Positions 51,901 to 60,025 of a DNA stretch of 64,000 bases are shown one piece after another; position 1 is the stretch's first letter, and each line of letters begins with the position of its first letter. The stretch comes from Candidatus Magasanikiibacteriota bacterium. GTDB taxonomy: Bacteria; Patescibacteria; ABY1; Magasanikbacterales; 2-02-FULL-50-9b. The notes below the pieces were generated by a model. That model saw nothing but the letters and a program-made list of their open reading frames with translations, was not told where the DNA came from and made no database searches. The stretch is from positions 62,001 through 126,000 of the forward strand of contig CAITMK010000014.1 of the NCBI GenBank assembly GCA_903893485.1, read 5' to 3'. The position numbers and the translations under genes are program-made.

Positions 51901-54811
51901 TTGCATCTGACGAAATAGCTTGCCAGTTTCCATAGCCCGATGCATTGCCTTGCGTTGACCAATCCGTACCACCATTTGAGGTTGTGTAGACATATCCATT
52001 GTCCATGGTAGCAGCGACCTTATTTCCAGCAGCATTCATAGCGATGCCTGTCCAATACTGTGTACCTGCGTTATCCTGACGCGTCCATACCCACGCACCA
52101 TCTGTTTTGGTAGCAAGCCATATATAGCCGTAATCAGAGGCCGCAGCAATTTTTGTGCCATCACTATTCATTGTGATGCCCTGCCATCCAGCCGTACCTG
52201 GATCGGTTTGCTGCGTCCATACCCATGAGCCATCAATCAAATCCCCAGTCCAAATTGAGCTATTTGTTGCAGCAGCTACCACGTGATCGCCAGCGGTATC
52301 TTCGGCAACCGCACGCCAACAATTGCTGCCAGGATCATTTTGTAGTGTCCATGTCCACACACCATCGGTCTTAACACCAAGATACAAACTGTTACACCAA
52401 TTTGCAGCAATTGCACGGTCACCTGCACCGTCAACTGCTAATCCATACCACAGCTTTCCGTTTGTATTATTCAGCGCTGGAGTAAGTGCATGCTGAGTTT
52501 CCATGTTGCTATCTGCAAGATGGTTTGCGTAATCATCCCAACTCGCATGCGAGATTGTGTCATACGCAATCATACTTGTTGATGAAGCATCGGTTGTCCA
52601 CTGAATTGGAAGCAAGCCGCCATTTGCACCAACATTGGTAATCGTTACCGGACTGAAACTACTATCCGCCTGCGCTAATACCCACGAAGCTCCATCACCA
52701 TCCTTGTACTGCGTGCCAGTCTTGTCTCCCGATAGCGTACAATCCGTACCGCAATGCGCGGATCCAAGATGTTCCCACGCTGATGACAAAAAATTCCAAA
52801 TCGAAATTGAAACTTGCTTGCCGTCTGGCACCGCACCATGACCCTGCCAATTAACCGTAAACTTTGGCTGGGTAATTCCCGTAAAATCCGTCGTAAATTT
52901 AAATACCTGAGAATCGAAACCGTTATCAATCTGAGAAAGTGCCGTGGTTAAATACGAACCATCGTGTGCGAGAATTGGATCGAATGAGCCAAACGCACTT
53001 CCTGGTTCTTCCGGTGTGGTACTCGCATTTGCGCTTTCATACGCAGCCACTGCGTTTGAGGTTATATTTGTTGGCGCATACGAAAAATTTAGAATTGCAC
53101 TACCGTTATTTTCATAATATTCAACTGTAATAGTATGATCGCCCGCAGATAATGTTTCAACTTGAGTATCTGGACTCCATGGCGCATCACCACGATTTTG
53201 CCAACCATCCATTATGAGTGCCCCGTCAAGATACACTTTTGCACCGTCATCGCTATCATCCTGAAACAAATAATCACCCGCATCAAAATGCGTCGTCTTA
53301 CTAAATCGAGCAAGAAAGCCGTCGTTATTAATACCATTGCCCGGCGAACCATTTGCCCAATTAAATGCAATCACACGAGAGTTTGCGATATATGTCGGTG
53401 CAGTGGTTGGAAACTGAGGTCTGCTTGATGCGCCAGTTGGCACATTCCAATATTCAGCCAAATAGGAATCAGAATTCCCCCTCTCAAGTGGCCATAGATA
53501 CGCAACATATGAATCATCAACGCCGCTAAAATAATAAATTTGATCAACAGACGAAAAATATGTTTCCCCATCTAGATAACCGGGTTTTGTAAAATTAAAT
53601 GCGATATTTGATCCATCAGAGCAGGAAGCAGCGTCGGGCGGCATACCCACAACTTGCCCGTTTACATCCGTGGTGCCAAACTCTGTCCACGAACCATTGC
53701 AAAGCACTTTTACGTCCGCGCCGGAAATTGGTGTGCTGGTTGAGCTCAGCAAATTAAATTGCACATGGCCAAGCGCTGGACCGGAATTGTTTGCGTTCCA
53801 TGTGGCGCCAGCATCGGAAGAGTTATAAAAATCGCCATATCTTTTCGCCGCAAGCCACATGTCACCATTTGTGTTAACCGCAACCGCGCCCCAATCAGCT
53901 GAGCCAGATGCATTATCATGGCTCGACCACGTTGCTCCACCATTTTCTGATGTATACACATAACCACTATCGCCGGTCGAGAATCCATCGACAATATATT
54001 TATTTCCAGCGGAATTCACCGCAACAGAATTCCAATAGTGTGCCCCCAGATCAGTCATCGGTGTCCAATTCTGCCCCGCATCAGACGAAAGAAAAACATA
54101 GCCATATCCATACTCATCAGCTATCAAATTATTTCCACTCGCATCAGATGCGATATTTTCCCAATTATGCGTGGTGTTCGTACCACTATTATTTGTCCAG
54201 GTGGCGCCATAATCTAATGAGGTATACACGTATCCATTATTTTGGTCAGTGGCAAATAATTTATCACCGAGGGCGTTTGAAGCAACTGAATACCAATAAT
54301 GAATACCTACGGTCTTACGATCAGTCCATGTAGCACCATAGTCTGTCGAGGTCCATAAATCGCCAAGATTTTCTGACACAATAAGTTTGTCGCCCGCAGC
54401 ATTTGAGGCGATCATATGTGCATTATGCGATCCTGTTATTGTTTGTCTTGTCCAGGTAAGGCCCGAGTCCGCGGAGACAAATACATGCCCTGATCCCTGT
54501 TCCAAAGCTGCAAAATGTGTGCCATCCCCAGATGATGCAATTGAAATCCAGCATCGATAACCCGCATTCGTACGTGCGGTCCATGTCGCACCACTATCGG
54601 TCGAGGTATAAAGATATCCACACCATGAACCCGCAATTACTTTAGTTCCGTCTGCTGAAGCCGCAAAGGTATTCCAGCTGTATGCTGCACCCGATGCAAG
54701 TACACGAGGGGTGTGCGAAAATAAAAAAACTGTAATTGCGAGCGCACATACTCCAATTACAGAAACCGCACAGAATAAAATTTTTTGTTTAAGGGTTTGC
54801 GGATGGGACAT
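48983..54811 (-). CDS. Giant exported BNR/PA14/peptidoglycan-binding surface protein
   Basis: 1942 residues. Signal or anchor span near residues 12-30. Residues ~40-340 and ~800-1090 hold two sets of BNR/Asp-box repeats (for example YTSTDSGATWT, VFVSADSGLTWT), expected to form beta-propellers. Residues ~455-590 form a PA14 domain (YLAEYWNVP, FLARFSKTTHFDAGDYLFQ, DDGAKVYLDGALIMDGW). Then beta domains, an FN3-like part, a Pro/Ser/Thr-rich linker (~1650-1710) and a C-terminal peptidoglycan-binding domain (GATGADVKELQKFLNTNGF). Likely an attachment or glycan-binding protein held in the wall. Confidence 0.88.
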   Translation of the reverse strand: MSHPQTLKQKILFCAVSVIGVCALAITVFLFSHTPRVLASGAAYSWNTFAASADGTKVIAGSWCGYLYTSTDSGATWTARTNAGYRCWISIASSGDGTHFAALEQGSGHVFVSADSGLTWTRQTITGSHNAHMIASNAAGDKLIVSENLGDLWTSTDYGATWTDRKTVGIHYWYSVASNALGDKLFATDQNNGYVYTSLDYGATWTNNSGTNTTHNWENIASDASGNNLIADEYGYGYVFLSSDAGQNWTPMTDLGAHYWNSVAVNSAGNKYIVDGFSTGDSGYVYTSENGGATWSSHDNASGSADWGAVAVNTNGDMWLAAKRYGDFYNSSDAGATWNANNSGPALGHVQFNLLSSTSTPISGADVKVLCNGSWTEFGTTDVNGQVVGMPPDAASCSDGSNIAFNFTKPGYLDGETYFSSVDQIYYFSGVDDSYVAYLWPLERGNSDSYLAEYWNVPTGASSRPQFPTTAPTYIANSRVIAFNWANGSPGNGINNDGFLARFSKTTHFDAGDYLFQDDSDDGAKVYLDGALIMDGWQNRGDAPWSPDTQVETLSAGDHTITVEYYENNGSAILNFSYAPTNITSNAVAAYESANASTTPEEPGSAFGSFDPILAHDGSYLTTALSQIDNGFDSQVFKFTTDFTGITQPKFTVNWQGHGAVPDGKQVSISIWNFLSSAWEHLGSAHCGTDCTLSGDKTGTQYKDGDGASWVLAQADSSFSPVTITNVGANGGLLPIQWTTDASSTSMIAYDTISHASWDDYANHLADSNMETQHALTPALNNTNGKLWYGLAVDGAGDRAIAANWCNSLYLGVKTDGVWTWTLQNDPGSNCWRAVAEDTAGDHVVAAATNSSIWTGDLIDGSWVWTQQTDPGTAGWQGITMNSDGTKIAAASDYGYIWLATKTDGAWVWTRQDNAGTQYWTGIAMNAAGNKVAATMDNGYVYTTSNGGTDWSTQGNASGYGNWQAISSDATGNVLVTVGSNINTVNISTDGGATWIAQSGPGYSGWQTVSVSADGQKIIVGVDCGNMYTSTDGGVTWVLHSTLSGCWMSTAASSDGSTLLIGAWGGDIWASADAGATFEDTSGSRWYYRVRSINAEGNITTSDEYSMLYGLSSSCPFVWTYDGSKYNFIIDASSASTLGSGGDLNQWKATPFYKAMAFPNPESYVKIPHGELIPRTIGDETYYDVKTSFELNEVNYYDQAALQVIDHDPSVDVFPDYRNNRQIHTISKTAPAPVRVVDQDGIDVTSLIANDDHLSWHSSKTEIPTYVTIKLSNATSTPAHLKLVIKRGKEGPQSGGTGSDKLQYKNSSGVFVNVPAQYDPFNSTRIGTATSTRNYSNTYGMDTKVIDLSGLNIKDNEIRIWSSNNLLRWVINWMAVDTSPDQAVTVTNLAPYYADLHFRGVSELTSADPEDPLMQISQPVYDRLAKTVGGGNPVSGNATRYGDVLPLVTDVDNKFVIATQGDELALKYHVPVQAPGTTRDFLYKTWDFHKSYHNPTGDTIAPLPFNEMTQYPYHTETENYPTDADHNAYQSTYNTRAINWGTYVNAPQGIHHSLNTDLLQLVITNSLSATVTASSSPGVWNGYVVVVGNFNPLDDSLATARGFDYGLTDSYGMTTNETKEDGFSSNSFSTTLTGLQCNTLYHYRARATYLGGTVYSGDQTVTTNPCQVGGGGSSSGGSGNAISTPSPTPTPAEHSNDSHSDTPVQTPATTLPPVQPPVQSVTPPPAAPVAAGETQSLVHVDAAGAPPAVVAGAASVQTTVIAPVSQTYTDQTHHITIVSIDYAAGTVTIRVESTPQIFTLKLAKLVSVDLDNDKIPDISIALTDLKQNNAVLDVKSLLDKTAVSEAQSIKNTYVFTRNLKIGATGADVKELQKFLNTNGFVVAKSGPGSPGNETTRFSQATAKAITKFQEANAALILKPLKLKKGTRNFYDYTRKVINATKK

Positions 54812-54852
54812 AGGATAGGTACGAAGTAAAACTTAATTGCCAATTATTATAT

Positions 54853-54884
54853 CAAAAAAAATGCTCGTCGCCTATGACGAGCGC
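54853..54884 (-). terminator. Terminator of the HxlR gene
   Basis: Minus strand GCTCGTC, loop ATAG, GCGACGAGC then ATTTTTTTTGA. Confidence 0.8.
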
Positions 54885-54925
54885 AAAACTCTTAATAAAA
54901 AGAAGATCTAAAATTTGCAACAGCT

Positions 54926-55222
54926 CTATTTAATCAAAAATTTCTTGCCATACAAAGACATCGCGTCAATGATTTTAGCTAATTTAGAGCCTTGTTTTGT
55001 AATACGATAAAATGAGTCTTTTTTTAAAAGAATACCTTCTGCTTCCAAATTCTTAAGTTTGCTCGTTAACGTGCGTGTACTGATACCGGACAACGAAGAT
55101 TCGAGCTCAGTAAAACGCATTTTGCCGCGTAGCAAGTCGCGAATAATAAGCATGGTCCACCGATCGGACAATAAACTGGCAACACGCGCCACGGGACATT
55201 CTGATGGTTCATGAGATGACAT
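54926..55222 (-). CDS. HxlR-family transcriptional regulator
   Basis: 98 residues, winged helix-turn-helix. CPVARVASLLSDRWTMLIIRDLLRGKMRFTELESSLSGISTRTLTSKLKNLEAEGIL is diagnostic; the Cys near the N-terminus (SECPV) is the position that senses thiols or aldehydes in HxlR/HypR relatives. It is divergent from a YceI gene, and a perfect palindrome covers both -35 boxes, so it most likely represses itself and YceI. Confidence 0.92.
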   Translation of the reverse strand: MSSHEPSECPVARVASLLSDRWTMLIIRDLLRGKMRFTELESSLSGISTRTLTSKLKNLEAEGILLKKDSFYRITKQGSKLAKIIDAMSLYGKKFLIK

Positions 55223-55228
55223 GACAAA

Positions 55229-55257
55229 AGCATAGCATTTTGGCTTTACTTTGTAAA
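55229..55257 (-). promoter_or_regulatory. Promoter of the HxlR gene
   Basis: Minus strand TTTACA (55252-55257), 17-base spacer, TATGCT (55229-55234). Confidence 0.8.
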
Positions 55258-55274
55258 GGCTTTACAAAGTAAAG
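55244..55274. promoter_or_regulatory. Perfect 31-bp palindromic operator
   Basis: CTTTACTTTGTAAAG, G, CTTTACAAAGTAAAG: a perfect 15+1+15 palindrome, overlapping the -35 boxes of both divergent promoters. Probable HxlR binding site. Confidence 0.85.
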
Positions 55275-55289
55275 TAACTACGCTACACT
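55261..55289 (+). promoter_or_regulatory. Promoter of the YceI gene
   Basis: TTTACA (55261-55266), 17-base spacer, TACACT (55284-55289). Mirror image of the HxlR promoter. Confidence 0.8.
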
Positions 55290-55318
55290 GTTTCTATTCA
55301 CTCAATAACTTCTCTTCT

Positions 55319-55843
55319 ATGAGCACATGGACCATTGACGGCGCACATTCAGAAATCGCCTTTAAAATCAAGCATCTCGTAATTTCAACGGTACGCGGCA
55401 CGTTCAAAAAATTTAGCGGCGTCGGTATTGCCGCAGATGACACCTTTGAAAATGCGGCAATCAACTTTACCGCCGAAACTGCGAGTATTGAAACAAATAA
55501 CGAAGGTCGTGATGAGCATTTACGTGGCGCTGATTTTTTTGATTCCGCAATCCACCCTACCATTAATTTTGTTTCAACTTCATTTACAAAAAAAGATGGA
55601 AATCTTTTTGAACTAGTTGGTGATCTGACCATGAAGGGTGTTACCAAATCAGTTTCACTCACAACTGAATTTAATGGCATCGGCAAAAATATGGGTGGCC
55701 AACGTTTTGCAAGTTTTAATCTTTCTGGAACTCTTAATCGTAACGATTTTGGACTTACCTGGAATTCAATTCTTGAAATGGGCGGCCTTGCGCTCAGCGA
55801 GGAGCTTGTTTTGGAAATGACCATCGAAGCAATCGAAGAATAA
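55319..55843 (+). CDS. YceI-family lipid/isoprenoid-binding protein
   Basis: 174 residues without signal peptide. WTIDGAHSEIAFKIKHLVISTVRGTFKKFSG is the family's first strand pair; DEHLRGADFFDSAIHPTINFVSTSF and LTMKGVTKSVSLTTEFNG follow. The lipocalin-like barrel binds isoprenoid or fatty chains. Cytosolic in this organism, since no export signal is seen. Regulated with the HxlR gene. Terminator directly behind. Confidence 0.93.
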   Translation: MSTWTIDGAHSEIAFKIKHLVISTVRGTFKKFSGVGIAADDTFENAAINFTAETASIETNNEGRDEHLRGADFFDSAIHPTINFVSTSFTKKDGNLFELVGDLTMKGVTKSVSLTTEFNGIGKNMGGQRFASFNLSGTLNRNDFGLTWNSILEMGGLALSEELVLEMTIEAIEE

Positions 55844-55854
55844 AAATCAGAAAA

Positions 55855-55888
55855 TAAAAAAACCTCCCAATCGGGAGGTTTTTTTATT
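55855..55888 (+). terminator. Terminator of the YceI gene
   Basis: AAAAAACCTCCC, loop AATC, GGGAGGTTTTTTTATTTT. The stop of the small minus-strand gene lies in its T tract. Confidence 0.9.
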
Positions 55889-56012
55889 TTCGTTTTTTCT
55901 TTTGTCCTCCACGAACCTGCGGCTCATGTGGCTGCGGAATATTTTGCACTAACACTTTTTTAGTTGCCAACCGTCCGCTCGGTCGACCAATAATTTTTTT
56001 ACCTGCGCTCAT
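55884..56012 (-). CDS. Very small basic protein
   Basis: 42 residues: MSAGKKIIGRPSGRLATKKV at the start, QVRGGQKKKRK at the end; strongly basic, no membrane segment. Supported by a promoter with TTGACA and TATGAT at 18 bases, 20 bases before the ATG, and by tight packing. May bind nucleic acid (inference). Function unknown. Confidence 0.55.
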   Translation of the reverse strand: MSAGKKIIGRPSGRLATKKVLVQNIPQPHEPQVRGGQKKKRK

Positions 56013-56031
56013 ATAATAATTTTATACGGTC

Positions 56032-56061
56032 ATCATAGCTTGACATGAATCTACATGTCAA
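56032..56061 (-). promoter_or_regulatory. Promoter with overlapping palindrome for the small basic protein
   Basis: Minus strand TTGACA (56056-56061), 18-base spacer, TATGAT (56032-56037). The -35 box is half of a perfect inverted repeat TTGACATG-N6-CATGTCAA (56040-56061). Confidence 0.65.
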
Positions 56062-56315
56062 TCATTGGTGATGTCTTTTCCATTTTCATTTACGACCTGG
56101 ATAATTCCTACTGGGCAACATTGCGCGGCATATTTATTATCTTCAATTTCGATGTCCGCAATCTCGGCAACAAATACATCATTTTTTTGCACGGCGCGTT
56201 TTAAACACGCTTTGCCGTCTTCTGCATTCATTTCCCAGTTCCCTGGCGATGTTTCAACGCATGATCCGCATCCAATACATGCATCACGAAAATGAATTAT
56301 TTTGCATTTGCTCAT
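56058..56315 (-). CDS. 4Fe-4S ferredoxin
   Basis: 85 residues. CIGCGSCVETSP and QCCPVG supply the Cys ligands for one [4Fe-4S] cluster (C-x2-C-x2-C ... C), of the Fer4_13-like single-cluster type. Electron carrier. Starts with ATGA overlap on the U32 peptidase stop, so the two are translated together and likely act together. Confidence 0.9.
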   Translation of the reverse strand: MSKCKIIHFRDACIGCGSCVETSPGNWEMNAEDGKACLKRAVQKNDVFVAEIADIEIEDNKYAAQCCPVGIIQVVNENGKDITND

Positions 56316-57553
56316 ACAATGCGTTCGCGAATCACAAACAACTTATCGTTCACACGCACGCGCTCCGGCAATAAAATAGAAATCACATCTCCTTTTTTTG
56401 CAATCTGTGCCGGCTTATCATTTACAAATAAACTTTCGAGTTTTAGTTTTACCATGCCCGTGTTATCTCCGACAATTAATAGTTCTTCACCAACTTGCAA
56501 ATCTCCCGAATCCAAAATAAATTCACCAACACTTTTTTGTGAGAAAAAATTAGTCACACGTCCAATCTGTACATTGTGCGTCTGCGTGTGCGAGCCGTAT
56601 TCACCACTCCATTCACCCAATTCTTTTCCTAAATAATATCCGCCGTGCCAAAACCCGCGGTTATATACCGTCTCCAATTCCTTCACCCAGGCATCACATT
56701 TTTCTTTGGTATAAGTTCCCTGCTCAACCGCATCAGCGGCCTCACGATAACATTTCGTTACCGTGTACACATAATCAACGGAACGGCCGCGGCCTTCAAG
56801 TTTTAAAACGCTCACACCTGCATCAAGCAACTGATCTACAAATTGAATCGTACACAAATCTTTTGGCGACATCACATATTTATTATCGATCACCAATTCT
56901 TCGTTTGTTTCTTCATCAATCACGCGATAGGCGCGGCGGCAATTTTGTGTGCACGCGCCACGATTTGCCGATGCATTATTTGTTGCCAAACTCATGTAGC
57001 ACTTACCAGAAATCGCAACACACAGTGCGCCGTGCGCAAAAATTTCGATTTGTACGAGCTGGCCATTTGGCCCCACTACTTTATCGCGCGCAATACCATC
57101 AACAATCGCTTTAATTTGTTTCAACGTTAACTCACGCGCCAAAACAACCACGTCCGCAAACTTTGCAAAAAATTTAACTGCTTCCAAATTACTAACATTT
57201 TGCTGTGTTGAAATATGAATCTCCATGCCAATTGACGATGCATATTGCAGCGCTGCAATATCACACGCAATAATCGCCGTTACCCCTGCAGATTTTGCGG
57301 TGTCACAAATTTTCTTCATGAGCGTAATGTCATGATCGTACAAAATGGTGTTCACTGTAAGATACGATTTCACGCCCGCGGCTTTTGCAATTTCCACGAT
57401 TTTTGGCAAATCAGTAACCTTAAAATTATTGGTGGAGCGCGCACGCATATTAAGCTGCTCCACGCCAAAATATACGGAGTTCGCTCCAGCTTTAATGGCG
57501 GTTTGTAACGCGGCAAACGAGCCGGCTGGTGACATGATTTCGATCTTGCTCAT
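56312..57553 (-). CDS. U32-family peptidase-like protein
   Basis: 413 residues. MSKIEIMSPAGSFAALQTAIKAGANSVYFG is the N-terminal TIM-barrel signature; HGALCVAISGKCYMSLATNN and NRGACTQNCRRAYRV carry the Cys cluster known to hold a [4Fe-4S] in several members, and KDLCTIQFVDQLLDAGVSVLKLEGRGR follows. Members act mainly in tRNA/rRNA hydroxylation (TrhP/RlhA type) rather than peptide cleavage. Start at 57553 preceded by its own promoter; ferredoxin gene coupled behind. Confidence 0.9.
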   Translation of the reverse strand: MSKIEIMSPAGSFAALQTAIKAGANSVYFGVEQLNMRARSTNNFKVTDLPKIVEIAKAAGVKSYLTVNTILYDHDITLMKKICDTAKSAGVTAIIACDIAALQYASSIGMEIHISTQQNVSNLEAVKFFAKFADVVVLARELTLKQIKAIVDGIARDKVVGPNGQLVQIEIFAHGALCVAISGKCYMSLATNNASANRGACTQNCRRAYRVIDEETNEELVIDNKYVMSPKDLCTIQFVDQLLDAGVSVLKLEGRGRSVDYVYTVTKCYREAADAVEQGTYTKEKCDAWVKELETVYNRGFWHGGYYLGKELGEWSGEYGSHTQTHNVQIGRVTNFFSQKSVGEFILDSGDLQVGEELLIVGDNTGMVKLKLESLFVNDKPAQIAKKGDVISILLPERVRVNDKLFVIRERIV

Positions 57554-57560
57554 GGCCAAA

Positions 57561-57589
57561 AGATTAGTCCTTTTTTTGAAAATTGTCAA
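57561..57589 (-). promoter_or_regulatory. Promoter of the U32-ferredoxin operon
   Basis: Minus strand TTGACA (57584-57589), 17-base spacer, TAATCT (57561-57566). Nearly leaderless message. Confidence 0.75.
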
Positions 57590-57591
57590 TG

Positions 57592-57643
57592 AATAAAAAC
57601 GGCGCGCAAACCCTGTGCCGTCTGGCATTGAGTTTGCGCGCGT
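57592..57643 (-). terminator. Terminator of the His-rich membrane-protein gene
   Basis: Minus strand CGCGCAAACTC, GCC/GGC inner pairs, GGGTTTGCGCG then CCGTTTTTATTC. Adjacent to the next unit's -35 box. Confidence 0.85.
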
Positions 57644-57653
57644 AACAGCCTGC

Positions 57654-58262
57654 TTAGGGGCGAAGACAAACGCCCAAGATCGCGAACGCTGCCGCCGAAA
57701 CGATCATGGTCGCCACGTTAACCCGGTCGAGCCACGGCCCATTTTGGTACCAAGGCAACTTCAGGAGCCGCAAGGGATGCGAGCCCAGAAAGATTACGAG
57801 CCACAGTCCGCTGCCCATGAGCACCAAATCGTGCACGGACCGGCCAGACGTTGCCGACGAGTAGAAAAGCAGCACCACCGTGATCACCGCACCCATGAAC
57901 AGTGCGTGCATCCAGCCCGACAACGTTACGCGATGGTGCATGACGTGCGCTTCGAACGCAGGGCTTTTGGCATACCACAACTGCGCAATCAAGCCGAGTG
58001 TGATTCCTGCCGTACCTGCGCGCCAGATGTTGTAGTTACTCCACTGAGCATGGTACGTCCCGATGATGTACCCCATGAGCGGCGAGATGACGAGTAGGTC
58101 GCCCCACATTGCCAAATGTGCGTTCCACGGAATGCTGCGCGCCACGTGATGGCGGTCCAACATTTGCCGCCACGAGAATGTACCTTCGATGTAAGAAAAC
58201 AACCCGCCCCACATACACACCACAAAGAAACCGACTGCCCACAAAATTCCAACACTGTTCAT
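57654..58262 (-). CDS. Polytopic His-rich membrane protein (orphan, cassette)
   Basis: 202 residues, five or six spans (ILWAVGFFVVCMWGGLFSYI, MWGDLLVISPLMGYIIG, MHALFMGAVITVVLLFYSSA, LVLMGSGLWLVIFLG, VATMIVSAAAFAILGVCL). Several His sit at membrane edges (DRHHVAR, NAHLAMW, TYHAQW, AHVMHHRVTLSGWMH) and could bind metal or haem (speculation). GGAGGGGATC precedes the ATG. A TTGACA lies at about 58325, with a CATAAT about 20 bases downstream. Confidence 0.7.
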   Translation of the reverse strand: MNSVGILWAVGFFVVCMWGGLFSYIEGTFSWRQMLDRHHVARSIPWNAHLAMWGDLLVISPLMGYIIGTYHAQWSNYNIWRAGTAGITLGLIAQLWYAKSPAFEAHVMHHRVTLSGWMHALFMGAVITVVLLFYSSATSGRSVHDLVLMGSGLWLVIFLGSHPLRLLKLPWYQNGPWLDRVNVATMIVSAAAFAILGVCLRP

Positions 58263-58429
58263 GATCCCCTCCCTGCAGCTATTCGCCGCGACATTGTAAT
58301 TATGTTGGCAGAAAAACCTGAAAATGTCAACACCAAACTAGACCAATCGTATAAAGTTATCCCCTAAAATAATACTAAAGATAGCGATGCCTGCTATACT
58401 CAACTTACTTAATTTTGTACCTTAAAAAT

Positions 58430-60013
58430 ATGCAGGGATTCAATAGAATCTTGGGAAGCGCCACGACACTTTTATTCGTGTTAAGCTTTGCAGGACCCAC
58501 AACCTTATTCGCCGCAAATCCACCACCACTCGGATATTCGATTACCTATGGTATTCTTGCGAACACTTATACCAACACCACACTTGGAACAACAGTGGCT
58601 GGCGATATTGGTTACACAACTGCTCCAGCAATTGTGGCGGCTGGCGTTCACAACAATCTTGGCTCCGAAGCGCCGTATGCTGCGGCTGGAGCAGATCAAG
58701 GCACTGCATTAGCAAATTTAAATTCACAACCCTGTACTTTCACTTTTGCACCAGGAGCAATTGATCTTTCAACAGATACAACTCACGGAACAATTGCCAC
58801 ATATGGCCCGGGTGTATATTGCAGTACCGGCGCAATGGATGTTGGCGGCCCTATTTCACTTAACGGCGCTGGCACCTATATTTTTAGACCAAGCGGCGCA
58901 CTTACTTCAACAACCGGTTCTGTAATTTCATTATCTGGCGCGTCTGCTTGTAATGTATTTTGGACACCAGGAGGCGCAACATCATTGGCAACAAATACTA
59001 CTTTTGTTGGTACTGATATTGATGTCGCTGGCATAACCGTTGGATCAACTGTAACTTGGGTTGGCCAAGCATTAGCATTTGGAGGAACCATTAGCACTGA
59101 CGCAGATACCATCAGCGTTCCAAACTGTACAGTTGTACCAAAAGCACCGATCGTTGGACAAGGTGGAGGTTACACAACACCAACCGCAGCCGTTGTACCA
59201 CCACTTATTCATATTACAAAAATTCCAGACCCACTTTTATTAACCGCTGGACCTGGATTAGTAACATACAATTACACGGTAACCAATGTTGGTCTTGTGC
59301 CAATGAGTAATATTACCGTCATCGACAATAAATGCAGCGCGGTTACCCTGTTATCTGGCGATTCAAATCTTGATTCAAAACTTGATGTTGGAGAAATTTG
59401 GAAATATCGTTGTGCCATGACGCTTTCCGAAACAACAACGAATACAGTTACCGCAACGGGGCAAGCAAGCGGTCTAACTGCAACCGATATCGCAGAATCA
59501 ACGGTTGCTGTGAGCGCACCACTTCCTCCACCACTTATTGACCTTATCAAAATTCCAGACCCACTGGTACTTCCATCGACTGGTGGTGTAGTAAAATATA
59601 CCTACACCGTTACCAATCCTGGCGTCACACCACTTAGCAACGTTTCGGTGGTTGATGATAAATGTATTCCCGTAAGCGGACCAAGTGGTGACACAAACAA
59701 TAATAATTTGTTAGACATGAACGAGACGTGGACATATACGTGCAGCTCAGTGTTACACGAAACCACCGCTAACGTCGGCACTGCTACCGGGAGCGCCAAT
59801 GGTATGTCAGCTCAGCATTCTTCAATTGCGCTCGTTGTTGTAAATGCACCCGCACTAACAATAAAAACGCCAACCTCAACAGTTCCAAAATTACCAAACA
59901 CGGGTGTTAACCAAAACAATAATTTCTTGCAAATTTGTTTTGGCCTTGTGGGATTATTTGCACTTTTAGCAGCGTTCTTTAAAGGCAAAGAAATTCTTGC
60001 ATCGCGCCGCTAA
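58430..60013 (+). CDS. Sortase-anchored adhesin with DUF3494 (ice-binding-like) domain
   Basis: 527 residues. Signal peptide, then a DUF3494 beta-helix (~residues 25-235; YGILANTYTNTTLGTTVAGDIG, GTALANLNSQPCTF, ACNVFWTPGGATSLATNTTF). Two DUF11-like repeats follow (IKIPDPL...YTVTN). The end is KLPNTGVNQNNNF, a hydrophobic span and FKGKEILASRR: a complete LPxTG sorting signal (LPNTG at ~488-492). The sortase gene lies 12 bases downstream. Likely a wall-linked attachment protein. Confidence 0.9.
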   Translation: MQGFNRILGSATTLLFVLSFAGPTTLFAANPPPLGYSITYGILANTYTNTTLGTTVAGDIGYTTAPAIVAAGVHNNLGSEAPYAAAGADQGTALANLNSQPCTFTFAPGAIDLSTDTTHGTIATYGPGVYCSTGAMDVGGPISLNGAGTYIFRPSGALTSTTGSVISLSGASACNVFWTPGGATSLATNTTFVGTDIDVAGITVGSTVTWVGQALAFGGTISTDADTISVPNCTVVPKAPIVGQGGGYTTPTAAVVPPLIHITKIPDPLLLTAGPGLVTYNYTVTNVGLVPMSNITVIDNKCSAVTLLSGDSNLDSKLDVGEIWKYRCAMTLSETTTNTVTATGQASGLTATDIAESTVAVSAPLPPPLIDLIKIPDPLVLPSTGGVVKYTYTVTNPGVTPLSNVSVVDDKCIPVSGPSGDTNNNNLLDMNETWTYTCSSVLHETTANVGTATGSANGMSAQHSSIALVVVNAPALTIKTPTSTVPKLPNTGVNQNNNFLQICFGLVGLFALLAAFFKGKEILASRR

Positions 60014-60025
60014 TCGAAAAACATT

